From assembly GCA_937892665.1 (NCBI GenBank), contig CALBJF010000148.1, forward strand, positions 1 to 5,967: a stretch of DNA of 5,967 nucleotides, written 5' to 3'. Shown here piece by piece: positions 1 through 5,967 of this stretch; the stretch's first letter is position 1; every line of letters starts with the position of its first letter. The notes beneath the pieces were generated by a model, which was not told the DNA's origin, ran no database searches, and was given only the letters and a program-made list of their open reading frames with translations. This DNA comes from an uncultured euryarchaeote. Its GTDB lineage: Archaea > Thermoplasmatota > Poseidoniia > Poseidoniales > Poseidoniaceae. Position numbers and translations under genes: made by a program.

Positions 1-782
1 TCGATCAAGGCGACGAAATTGTTGAACATGTAAAGGATCTCGAAGCGGATAAAATCCTAGCATGGCAGGATCGACACATATTCCTCATCGGGTTCCTTGT
101 AGGAATCGTTCTACCTGGACTTGTCGGGTTTGCTTTGCTGGGCAATATGCATGGCCTCCTAGGCGGAATGATTTACGGTGGATTCCTTCGTGTTGTTGTC
201 GTCCATCACGCAACGTTCCTCATCAACTCAGCAGCTCACACATGGGGCACACAGCCATATTCGACAGCAAACACCTCGAAGGATTCACCACTCCTCTCCT
301 TCTTTACATTCGGAGAAGGATATCACAATTTCCACCATACATTCCAAGCAGATTACCGCAATGGACATCGATGGTACCATTGGGATCCATCAAAGTGGTT
401 GATTCAATCAGCCTCGTGGGTCGGACTAACCAAAGAACTCCACACGATTCCAGACAAATCAATCGAATCTCGACGTATGAAAGCAACCTTTGAACGAAAG
501 GCAGAGGGACAGTTTATCGAAAGCGATTATCAAGAGAAACTAACCGACTGTGTTGCTCAACTTCGAAAAGGATTTACCGATCTCATGGCTGGCAGAAAAG
601 AATTCAAGCAGGCGAAGAAGTCCAAGAAAGAACAGAGCAAATCCAACTGGAAATCCATGAAAGAGGCTCATCGGAACCGAATCAAACAATGTGAGATGAG
701 GATTGCTGAGGCACGCAATGAATTCAAAGCACTCATGAAGTCCTTGAAGGATAAGAGAGCCAACAAACCTGCCTCTGCCTAA
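1..782 (+). CDS. Membrane fatty-acid (delta-9 type) desaturase, C-terminal part, truncated at left edge
   Basis: The reading frame is open from the left edge (first full codon at 3) to TAA at 780-782, giving 259 visible residues. Seen: hydrophobic segments at about residues 26-47 and 53-70, then N75-S-A-A-H79, and the box G-E-G-Y-H108-N-F-H111-H112. In the acyl-CoA/acyl-lipid desaturase family (stearoyl-CoA desaturase type) the NSAAH histidine and the HxxHH box bind the di-iron centre that inserts a cis double bond into an acyl chain, using oxygen and an electron donor. The stretch around residues 12-24 (DLEAD..LAWQDRH) also fits the segment before the last membrane pair. The first two histidine boxes must lie left of the window. 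Residues from about 155 to the end form a Lys/Glu-rich, membrane-free, probably helical extension beyond the usual end of the core domain. The family call is firm; substrate and regiospecificity cannot be read here. The TTG at 135 and ATG at 147 are internal codons, not starts. Confidence 0.9.
   Translation, partial: DQGDEIVEHVKDLEADKILAWQDRHIFLIGFLVGIVLPGLVGFALLGNMHGLLGGMIYGGFLRVVVVHHATFLINSAAHTWGTQPYSTANTSKDSPLLSFFTFGEGYHNFHHTFQADYRNGHRWYHWDPSKWLIQSASWVGLTKELHTIPDKSIESRRMKATFERKAEGQFIESDYQEKLTDCVAQLRKGFTDLMAGRKEFKQAKKSKKEQSKSNWKSMKEAHRNRIKQCEMRIAEARNEFKALMKSLKDKRANKPASA
779..782. other. Tail-to-tail overlap of two stop codons
   Basis: The four bases CTAA carry TAA for the plus-strand desaturase (780-782) and, read on the minus strand, TAG for the BNR lipoprotein (779-781). 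The two convergent genes therefore overlap by four bases. There is no intergenic space, so each transcript must end inside the other gene's coding region. Confidence 0.9.
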
Positions 783-2335
783 TCCTCAGTTTCGATACGC
801 TCAACAGCGGCACAAGGAATAGTGTGTAGACAATCTTTGTCCATCTCCATATCTGAAGATTCAACAAGGGGTTCTAAATCACCCATATCGACAAGCAAAC
901 TTGGCCCTGCTGCAAGATAGTATACCGAACCAAGACCGTCTCGTGAATTCTCAGCACTTGAGTTAGCATTTGTTGCACATTCACCAGTACATCCATCAGC
1001 AAAAGCTACGTAAACACGACCTTCCTTGTCAATGTGTAAATCATTGAAGTCAAGCAAATTACGGTTGGAGCCTCCAATGTCTCGACAATCTCCAGAATTC
1101 AAGCAGATCGATCCTCTTTGCACTGGGTCATCTGTAACCCTGTAGGTATGGAATACTGGCTCATCGTCGAGCGCGTTCAGACTGTACGTGATGTAGAGAT
1201 GATATGTTGCATTATTTTGAGCATAATGAGCATTACCATCCCATGGATTTCCATCAATATTTGATTGATTGAGCATTTCTGAATTTTCGCTACCAAGATA
1301 GGTCACGGCAATCCTCCCTGGATCACCAGCATCAGTTTGAGGGAATACTGTAGAGATAACCTGATTTGGAGAAATTCGAATACTTTCTTGTTCCCAAGTT
1401 TCTCCTGAGTCGATTGAACGTGACATGTAAATCCCTTCATCTCCACCTGTCCAAATGTGATAGGCATTTGAGGCAGTATCGGTTGAGACCTCTGAATTCT
1501 TTCTCGGATTAGGAGTTCCAACATCTTGACCCATCGTTTCCTCGAACCAAGAGAAACCGTTGTCTTTTGATATGATTACTGTCGGCGTTTCAACTCTCGG
1601 AGTCACATACACCGTTCCATCTGGTGCAGTCGAGATGGCTCCGTGCAGACCTCCATTTGTCGTAGCCAAACCAATAATTTGGCCACCAGCCTCGAATGTT
1701 GCTCCTCCATCAAAGCTTGTAAAACAGAAAATTCCTGCGAGTTTATTGTAGCAATAGTAGACCGCAGTTTCGTAAAAACTTCCAGTGAATTGACCTAATG
1801 CTCCATAACCTGAACTTGTCCATGGGCCGCTTGCAAGTTTGATGTGATCGTTAATTGGAGTGGTGCCTGAATCATGTGGATTCCCTAACCAAGATTCACC
1901 ATCATCATCACTCCAACAGATCCATGATGTCTCTAAACCTATCATTTGAACATTGAAAATACGATCAGTGATTGTATCAACCCACCCATACGGATCGCTT
2001 GTTGTAGGAGAACACTGCACTGGATCTTGTGTTTCTTCCCAAGACACACCACCATCACAAGACCGCATGACCTTCTCCATAGCAATGAAGAAAACACACC
2101 CACTTGATGTGATGCCAATACTCGGTTCTTTGCCAGTTTCACCAACGTCACTGAAGTGGAATGTCATTTCAATAGGTGCTGCATTCGTCGCATCTCCAAA
2201 TTTGTCTGTAACAAAATATCGGGTTTCAACTTCCATCTCTGGCTCAACAATCTCTATGACTTCTTCGTTTCCAAAACATCCTGAAAGTGAAAGAGTCAAC
2301 ATCAGGAATGTCAGCAACATTGCTAGGCTACGCAT
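779..2335 (-). CDS. Secreted BNR/Asp-box beta-propeller lipoprotein (sialidase-like fold)
   Basis: A 518-residue protein from ATG at 2335. Residues 1-19 form a signal peptide (Arg2, then a Leu/Met-rich core) ending in a lipobox L-S-G-C with Cys20, so the mature protein is probably lipid-anchored outside the cell. An acidic linker (about 21-38) follows. Five Asp-box motifs (S-x-D-x-G-x-[ST]-[WF]) lie at about 92-99, 142-149, 207-214, 256-263 and 307-314, and a further blade-like stretch without the box at about 429-445. Asp boxes mark the blade turns of sialidase-type and related beta-propellers. No sialidase catalytic set (Arg triad, Tyr/Glu pair, FRIP) was recognised, so an enzymatic role is not claimed; it could bind glycans or proteins. 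Twelve cysteines besides Cys20 suggest disulfides. A TTG at 2350 would add five residues before this ATG; the ATG gives the more typical signal peptide. It follows the GDSL esterase gene in the same direction after 76 bases. Fold confidence is good; function is unknown. Confidence 0.85.
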   Translation of the reverse strand: MRSLAMLLTFLMLTLSLSGCFGNEEVIEIVEPEMEVETRYFVTDKFGDATNAAPIEMTFHFSDVGETGKEPSIGITSSGCVFFIAMEKVMRSCDGGVSWEETQDPVQCSPTTSDPYGWVDTITDRIFNVQMIGLETSWICWSDDDGESWLGNPHDSGTTPINDHIKLASGPWTSSGYGALGQFTGSFYETAVYYCYNKLAGIFCFTSFDGGATFEAGGQIIGLATTNGGLHGAISTAPDGTVYVTPRVETPTVIISKDNGFSWFEETMGQDVGTPNPRKNSEVSTDTASNAYHIWTGGDEGIYMSRSIDSGETWEQESIRISPNQVISTVFPQTDAGDPGRIAVTYLGSENSEMLNQSNIDGNPWDGNAHYAQNNATYHLYITYSLNALDDEPVFHTYRVTDDPVQRGSICLNSGDCRDIGGSNRNLLDFNDLHIDKEGRVYVAFADGCTGECATNANSSAENSRDGLGSVYYLAAGPSLLVDMGDLEPLVESSDMEMDKDCLHTIPCAAVERIETED

Positions 2336-2411
2336 GACATCACGTCTCAAGGGTCACATAATGACCTTCCGATAGACAAGTATGCCTATTTTGTATCATT
2401 TCATCTCTGAA
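2336..2411 (-). promoter_or_regulatory. Intergenic leader with weak TATA-like element before the BNR lipoprotein gene
   Basis: This 76-base gap lies between the esterase stop and the lipoprotein ATG. On the minus strand an AT-rich element, GATACAAAATAG, lies at 2386-2397. An archaeal TATA box there would place initiation near 2366 and leave a leader of about 30 bases. A short GTGAT just upstream of the ATG resembles part of an archaeal Shine-Dalgarno sequence but sits only 3 bases away, closer than usual. No hairpin with a T-run that would end the esterase transcript was seen, so read-through from the gene upstream is equally possible. All of this is weak, sequence-only inference. Confidence 0.25.
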
Positions 2412-5120
2412 TTAGTTGAACTGATCGAAGGATGGTGCTGATGGAGGACGATTCTCCATGGCAGTTGAATCATACTCTTCCTGATTCTGTATCCACTCTT
2501 TACTAAGGTCATCAGGTCCTGGTTTTGTACGCTTTTGAATGAAAAGAACAAGGAATCCGATGATGGCTAAACCGAGAACGATTCTCCAACCAAGATCAAA
2601 CAGAGAATCCATTCCAGCTTGTTGTGGGAACCAATCATCCGAATCGGCTACACCGTCTCCATCACTGTCGTATTTAGTGTCCTTATCAAATGGGAACACA
2701 TCGGTATTATCACCCAATCCATCGCCATCAGAATCGAGCCATTCAAATGCACTTTTAGGGAATGCATCAGCGTTATCACCCACGCCATCATAATCTTGGT
2801 CATAGCATTCTGCAGCATCGTATGGCCAAATATCAGCATTATCACCACAACCGTCTCCATCAGAATCAAGCCATTCTGTTGAATCATTGACAAAGGCATC
2901 GATGTTGTCACCGACTCCATCCAAGTCCGTATCGAACCATTCAGAAGAATTCAGAGGGAATGCATCGATGTTGTCACCAAATGTATCGTTATCGCTGTCG
3001 TACCATTCAGATGAATCTTGAGGAAACACATCGCCATTGTCACCGTAACCATCTCCATCTTCATCCGACCATTCATCATCATTTGAGGGAAAGACATCGA
3101 CTGAGTCTGCAATGCCATCTCCATCTCGATCGGGACATCCTAGAGGAATGAGTGAAAGACCATATTCATACGGACAATAATCGCTATTATCTCCTATTCC
3201 ATCAGAATCCCAATCAGTCCATTCTTGTTCATCGGCAGGGAATGCATCGCTGTTATCCCCAACTCCATCCTCATCAGTATCGACGCATTCTTCAGGATCC
3301 AATGGAAATTCATCGCTGTTGTCACCACACCCGTCTCCGTCTGTATCAACCCATTCAAGTGGGTCAAGCGGGAATGCATCCAATCCATCTTTGTACGAAT
3401 CTGAATCGGAATCAGGATTTCTGGAATCCGTTCCAATTTGTTCTTCTTGTAGATTTGAGAGACCATCGCCATCTGTATCTAGGTCTTCGAGATCCGAACA
3501 GCCATCTGCATCTAAATCTGCAACGTGTACGCCAATGATTCCTTTAGGACATTCATCATCAAAATCAGGTACTGAATCATTATCATCATCCCAATCCTCA
3601 GAATCAGAACAACCATCCCCATCATGATCTATGAGATTAGGACTGAAGGGGCATGGATCAATAGCATCATTCATCCCATCACTATCGGAATCTTTCTGCT
3701 CATCCGAACAACCATAATCATCGACGGTAGACCCTGCAACCGTATTTGGACAGTCATCGATTGCATTGAGGACGAGATCTCCATCATCGTCTCGTTGATA
3801 CCAAGAACACCCATCCGTATCAACTGTTGAACGATCATCAGTCCAAGAACATTGATCCATTCCGTCAACAACACCGTCTCCATCCGTATCGGCTTGACCA
3901 ATCGCTTCTATTGCGAAGCGTCCTATGTATTGATGCATCATTCGAGTGGGATGAGCTTTGTCGAAGAAAACATACTCATCCACATTTGAAACCACCGGAT
4001 CACCGTTGTTACAGATTGGTAAAGGTAACAACCCTACGCCACCTGAACAAGCTGCAGATTGTGTGTTTACAAGACCTAAAGCAGCCTTGTTAACCATTAT
4101 GTCATTGAAGATGGAATATGCATCAACTGAATGGACTTGGATTCCTAATTCTACTTGCAAATTAGTCACCAAGGTGGCTAACTTACCATTGTATGCCACA
4201 ACTTCAGAACCGATATTCTGTTGCTGTGTTTGACTTCGACTCAAGATCTCAGGTGTCTTTTCTAATGGAGGAAGATTTGGAATGATAAATTCATCAGCCC
4301 CTGCTGAAACCAATTGTCGAATATGACTTTCCATGTTTGCAACAATAGTATCTGAATTGGCAGTTCCATAGAGGAAATCGTTTCCACCCGCCCATAGACT
4401 CACAACATCATTCGTGGTAAAACTCGATTGTACATTGGTAGTATAACTTGTGATTTGAGTGCCAACATTTGGCAACAAGAGGTATGAAAAACCAGCACCA
4501 GTTTGAGAACCACCGAACGCTCTGTTATCGCCTGGTTGTGTTCCTGAACCAACTGTTGTCGTTACGCCATAAGCCTGAGACACATACTCAACCCACACCA
4601 TTCCATTTGAGAAACGGCCTTGCCAATACGGTGGAACATCAGGAACATTGAGAATAGAATTCTTTGCGTTACCCATGTCGCTTAAGGAATCTCCGAAGAC
4701 CACGAGGTTGCCAATTGGAGCTACTTTTCGATTCTGAAAGATGCTAAAGGAGTGGTCGTCTTGAGAAAGAATTCCTCCAGAAGAATCCAATAAATTAACA
4801 CTGAACGTGTAGAAGTGTTCATAGTTGTAAATGTGCTTGAGTTCAATTACATTCGAGGTGATTGTTCCTGTTGCTTTGAATGTTAGTGAATCATTCGCAA
4901 CGACATTGTTATTGATATCCCTGACATCCCAAACAACTGTGAAATTGGTGTTGTATGGAGCGTTTTTCAGGTCTAGTTGTACAGGAATGGTCTCATTTGA
5001 AAGCCAGTCATAACGAGTTAATTCTACATCGAATTCAATGGCTCTACCATTTGCTTGAACCGGCGAGACGATGACTTGACTGGCCACTAAAAGAAAGACC
5101 AGAAAGACCTGAATACGCAT
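2412..5120 (-). CDS. Cell-surface GDSL/SGNH esterase-lipase with thrombospondin type 3 repeat stalk and C-terminal membrane anchor
   Basis: A 902-residue protein from ATG at 5120. Order of parts: signal peptide (about 1-23, ending VQA); a beta-rich, probably Ig-like region (about 27-130); a GDSL/SGNH hydrolase domain (about 136-408); an Asp/Gly-rich stalk of thrombospondin type 3 repeats (about 411-833); one transmembrane helix (about 843-861) followed by Q-K-R-T-K; and a short cytoplasmic tail. The catalytic blocks are complete: GDSLSD with nucleophile Ser145, FGGS at 202-205 (block II Gly), GGND with Asn247, and DKAHP with Asp387 and His390. Such enzymes hydrolyse ester bonds of lipids, lysophospholipids or acetylated/acylated polymers; the substrate cannot be told here. 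Cys358 and Cys370 may close a loop in the domain. The stalk presumably binds calcium and holds the enzyme away from the membrane. A TTG at 5177 would prepend 19 hydrophobic residues to an already complete signal peptide, so the ATG is preferred. Domain calls are firm; role and export route are inferred. Confidence 0.93.
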   Translation of the reverse strand: MRIQVFLVFLLVASQVIVSPVQANGRAIEFDVELTRYDWLSNETIPVQLDLKNAPYNTNFTVVWDVRDINNNVVANDSLTFKATGTITSNVIELKHIYNYEHFYTFSVNLLDSSGGILSQDDHSFSIFQNRKVAPIGNLVVFGDSLSDMGNAKNSILNVPDVPPYWQGRFSNGMVWVEYVSQAYGVTTTVGSGTQPGDNRAFGGSQTGAGFSYLLLPNVGTQITSYTTNVQSSFTTNDVVSLWAGGNDFLYGTANSDTIVANMESHIRQLVSAGADEFIIPNLPPLEKTPEILSRSQTQQQNIGSEVVAYNGKLATLVTNLQVELGIQVHSVDAYSIFNDIMVNKAALGLVNTQSAACSGGVGLLPLPICNNGDPVVSNVDEYVFFDKAHPTRMMHQYIGRFAIEAIGQADTDGDGVVDGMDQCSWTDDRSTVDTDGCSWYQRDDDGDLVLNAIDDCPNTVAGSTVDDYGCSDEQKDSDSDGMNDAIDPCPFSPNLIDHDGDGCSDSEDWDDDNDSVPDFDDECPKGIIGVHVADLDADGCSDLEDLDTDGDGLSNLQEEQIGTDSRNPDSDSDSYKDGLDAFPLDPLEWVDTDGDGCGDNSDEFPLDPEECVDTDEDGVGDNSDAFPADEQEWTDWDSDGIGDNSDYCPYEYGLSLIPLGCPDRDGDGIADSVDVFPSNDDEWSDEDGDGYGDNGDVFPQDSSEWYDSDNDTFGDNIDAFPLNSSEWFDTDLDGVGDNIDAFVNDSTEWLDSDGDGCGDNADIWPYDAAECYDQDYDGVGDNADAFPKSAFEWLDSDGDGLGDNTDVFPFDKDTKYDSDGDGVADSDDWFPQQAGMDSLFDLGWRIVLGLAIIGFLVLFIQKRTKPGPDDLSKEWIQNQEEYDSTAMENRPPSAPSFDQFN
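2622..3356 (-). repeat. Diverged 60-base tandem repeats encoding about 11 calcium-type 20-residue units
   Basis: Within the esterase gene, residues about 589-833 consist of about eleven units with the consensus E-W-x-D-x-D-G-D-G-x-G-D-N-x-D-x-F-P-x-(2-4). Most are 20 residues, hence 60 bases. The third unit ends with a longer insert (C-P-Y-E-Y-G-L-S-L-I-P-L-G) before the next begins. The DNA copies differ at many positions, so the array is old or under selection at the protein level rather than freshly duplicated. The Asp/Asn spacing resembles the calcium-binding loops of thrombospondin type 3 repeats. The last unit (T-K-Y-D-S-D-G-D-G-V-A-D) leads directly to the membrane helix. Confidence 0.88.
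3360..3890 (-). repeat. Cysteine-containing thrombospondin type 3-like repeats, first half of the stalk
   Basis: Residues about 411-587 of the esterase hold units of the classical form D-x-D-G-D-G-x-x-D-x-x-D-x-C-P, each followed about 14 residues later by D-G-C or Y-G-C. Cysteines fall at 424/438, 457/471, 490/504 and 524/541. The end of this stretch (D-T-D-G-D-G-L-S-N-L-Q-E-E-Q-I-G-T-D, then N-P-D-S-D-S-D) changes to the EF-hand-like acidic repeat form seen in many prokaryotic surface proteins, before the regular 20-residue array starts. It probably forms the rigid calcium-loaded base next to the catalytic head. Confidence 0.85.
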
Positions 5121-5179
5121 GAAGACAACAACCGATAATTTACCTAAAAGGGGCCATACATAAAACAACACCGACAATT
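5118..5179 (-). repeat. Imperfect direct repeat around the esterase start
   Basis: On the minus strand two similar stretches of about 21-23 bases lie 41 bases apart: AATTGTCGGTGTTGTTTTATG (5159-5179, read in reverse) and the segment at 5118-5140, which begins AATTATCGGTTGTTG and ends in the esterase ATG. Both end in ATG; the first ATG is followed by only four codons and a stop. This may be a small duplication, a paired regulator site, or chance in AT-rich sequence. Confidence 0.35.
5157..5166 (-). promoter_or_regulatory. Candidate TATA box for the GDSL esterase gene
   Basis: On the minus strand GTTTTATGTA lies 37-46 bases upstream of the ATG at 5120. If it works as an archaeal TATA box, transcription would start near 5135 and give a short leader of about 15 bases. 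No Shine-Dalgarno sequence precedes the ATG, which fits a short-leader transcript. The element lies in the 71-base gap after the methyltransferase gene. No experiment or alignment supports it. Confidence 0.3.
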
Positions 5180-5191
5180 GAAAGATATGAA

Positions 5192-5967
5192 TTATGAGCC
5201 TGCCTTATCGAGTCTATCTGACATGAGTTTGATAATCGCTTGCCTCATTTCTTCTTCCTGTTCTTTTGAAAATCCAAGCATCTTCATGATGGGTTCTTCC
5301 AACTTTCTCCGGTCTGGCATTGACATTTCAGTGATGACATCATGTATCGGCCTTTGAAGGAACGATTCCAAAGATTCCTGATCGAAGTGAAGAGAATCTA
5401 AATCTGGAACTTGTATCTTCCTGACTTCATAAACGGGAGACTTAAGCGCACCAAGACCAAGAGAATTGAAACTTGTAAGCAATTTATGCAGAATCATAGG
5501 TGAACTGTTTAACCAAATACACAACTTCAGAGAATCAATCGAATCATTGAGAGGATAGATTCCATAGAACTTGTCAGAATGCAGAACTCCTACGTCATTT
5601 GTGTAAACCCTGTGAGATGAACCCATTGTTTCCATCCACAAAAGTTGAGCAGGTTCACTTCGATTGACGTCATACCACATCTTCCTGGAACGGCATGTAG
5701 ACCCTTGATGAAATCCTTTTGATTCACCATCGAGTATGTAGGAAAGGGTCTGTGTACCTGTGAGTGATTGCTTAGAATGAGAACATGCGAAAAGCTGAGT
5801 TTGTTGATGTGACAGACTCGTACGAAGGCTTTGACATTCCACAGGTCTGCGAAGAACATCAAACAGGTATTCCTCTTCAATACCGTGGTCAACAATCTCC
5901 TTTTTACTCAAATAGAAGAATGCATTTGCTCCGGTTGAAGAACCTCGGCTAATCCGAGCCAGTTGTT
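5192..5967 (-). CDS. N6-adenine DNA methyltransferase (Eco57I/TaqI-like), C-terminal target-recognition part, truncated at right edge
   Basis: The frame is open from the right edge (first full codon 5965-5963) to TAA at 5194-5192, giving 257 visible residues. The visible start reads Q-L-A-R-I-S-R-G-S-S-T-G-A-N-A-F-F-Y-L, the R-G-x-x-T-G-A-N-x-F-F motif that opens the specificity region of type IIG/Eco57I- and TaqI-like adenine methyltransferases. Further family-like marks are W97-Y98, a Y-T-N at 121-123, L-N-S-S at 152-155, the G-x-L-K-S-P-V-Y-E-V-R-K-I-x-V-P segment (about 172-187), and a C-terminal P-D-R-R-K-L-E-E-P-I followed by M-L-G-F and an acidic helix. The S-adenosylmethionine-binding and catalytic NPPY motifs would lie to the right of the window. 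The TTG at 5911 is an internal Leu codon within this frame. Whether it is an orphan methylase or part of a restriction system cannot be seen; no nuclease is visible. The stop lies 71 bases before the esterase ATG. Confidence 0.8.
   Translation of the reverse strand, partial: QLARISRGSSTGANAFFYLSKKEIVDHGIEEEYLFDVLRRPVECQSLRTSLSHQQTQLFACSHSKQSLTGTQTLSYILDGESKGFHQGSTCRSRKMWYDVNRSEPAQLLWMETMGSSHRVYTNDVGVLHSDKFYGIYPLNDSIDSLKLCIWLNSSPMILHKLLTSFNSLGLGALKSPVYEVRKIQVPDLDSLHFDQESLESFLQRPIHDVITEMSMPDRRKLEEPIMKMLGFSKEQEEEMRQAIIKLMSDRLDKAGS

Noticed and set aside
62..493. Plus-strand frame overlapping the desaturase, and a minus-strand frame at 304-486
   Set aside because: The desaturase frame carries conserved histidine motifs through the same bases; the other products show nothing recognisable.
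740..830. Rho-independent style terminator at the convergent junction
   Set aside because: No stable hairpin followed by a T-run was found on either strand near the stops.
1953..2375. Plus-strand frame of 140 codons opposite the lipoprotein start
   Set aside because: It is antisense to the signal peptide and first Asp boxes of the BNR lipoprotein and shows no domain or start signal.
2622..3356. 60-base periodicity considered as a CRISPR array or satellite DNA
   Set aside because: The period is coding (20 residues), copies are diverged with no constant repeat or unique spacers, and the reading frame is unbroken.
2539..3627. Several plus-strand and alternative minus-strand reading frames across the stalk region
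   Set aside because: They are by-products of the repetitive Asp/Gly codons of the esterase; their products are low-complexity (Ser/Pro or His/Arg rich) and show no fold or domain.
5121..5177. TTG start at 5177 for the esterase
   Set aside because: It would place 19 extra hydrophobic residues before a complete signal peptide that begins at the ATG at 5120, and it uses a rarer start codon.
5590..5895. Second minus-strand frame of 101 codons inside the methyltransferase
   Set aside because: It lies in another frame of a gene whose motifs read through continuously to the window edge.
5192..5967. A complete new defence system around the methyltransferase
   Set aside because: Only the C-terminal part of one methyltransferase is visible and the adjacent genes are surface proteins, so no system can be supported from this window.

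Overview
The window holds four protein-coding genes and almost no free space. It probably comes from a marine planktonic euryarchaeon of the Marine Group II type (Poseidoniales), but this is inferred from gene style only. The grounds are long secreted proteins with Asp/Gly-rich thrombospondin type 3 repeats ending in a single C-terminal membrane anchor, a BNR-propeller lipoprotein, short AT-rich stretches in place of clear Shine-Dalgarno sites, and very tight spacing. No rRNA or tRNA is present to settle the taxonomy, and a marine bacterium is not excluded.

Layout: (1) Positions 1-782, plus strand: the C-terminal part of a membrane fatty-acid (delta-9 type) desaturase, cut by the left edge, with a charged helical tail of about 100 residues. 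(2) Positions 779-2335, minus strand: a lipoprotein with a signal peptide, a lipobox and five Asp-box (BNR) motifs, hence a sialidase-like beta-propeller of unknown substrate. Its stop overlaps the desaturase stop tail-to-tail by 4 bases. (3) Positions 2412-5120, minus strand: a 902-residue secreted GDSL/SGNH esterase. After the catalytic domain comes a long calcium-binding-type repeat stalk, then one transmembrane helix and a short cytoplasmic tail. (4) Positions 5192-5967, minus strand: the C-terminal (target-recognition) part of an N6-adenine DNA methyltransferase of the Eco57I/TaqI-like class, cut by the right edge.

The three minus-strand genes run in the same direction with gaps of about 70-76 bases. 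The two middle genes both encode surface-exposed proteins and may serve together in handling external polymers or lipids. That link rests only on adjacency and shared localisation. The methyltransferase has no visible restriction partner here.

The most distinctive feature is the architecture of the esterase. A catalytic head is held off the cell by a repeat stalk whose cysteines all occur in close pairs, most of them exactly 14 residues apart, including two places where a Trp and a hydrophobic residue of the 20-residue repeat are replaced together by Cys. No RNA gene, mobile element or CRISPR array was seen, and no gene-free stretch exceeds 80 bases.
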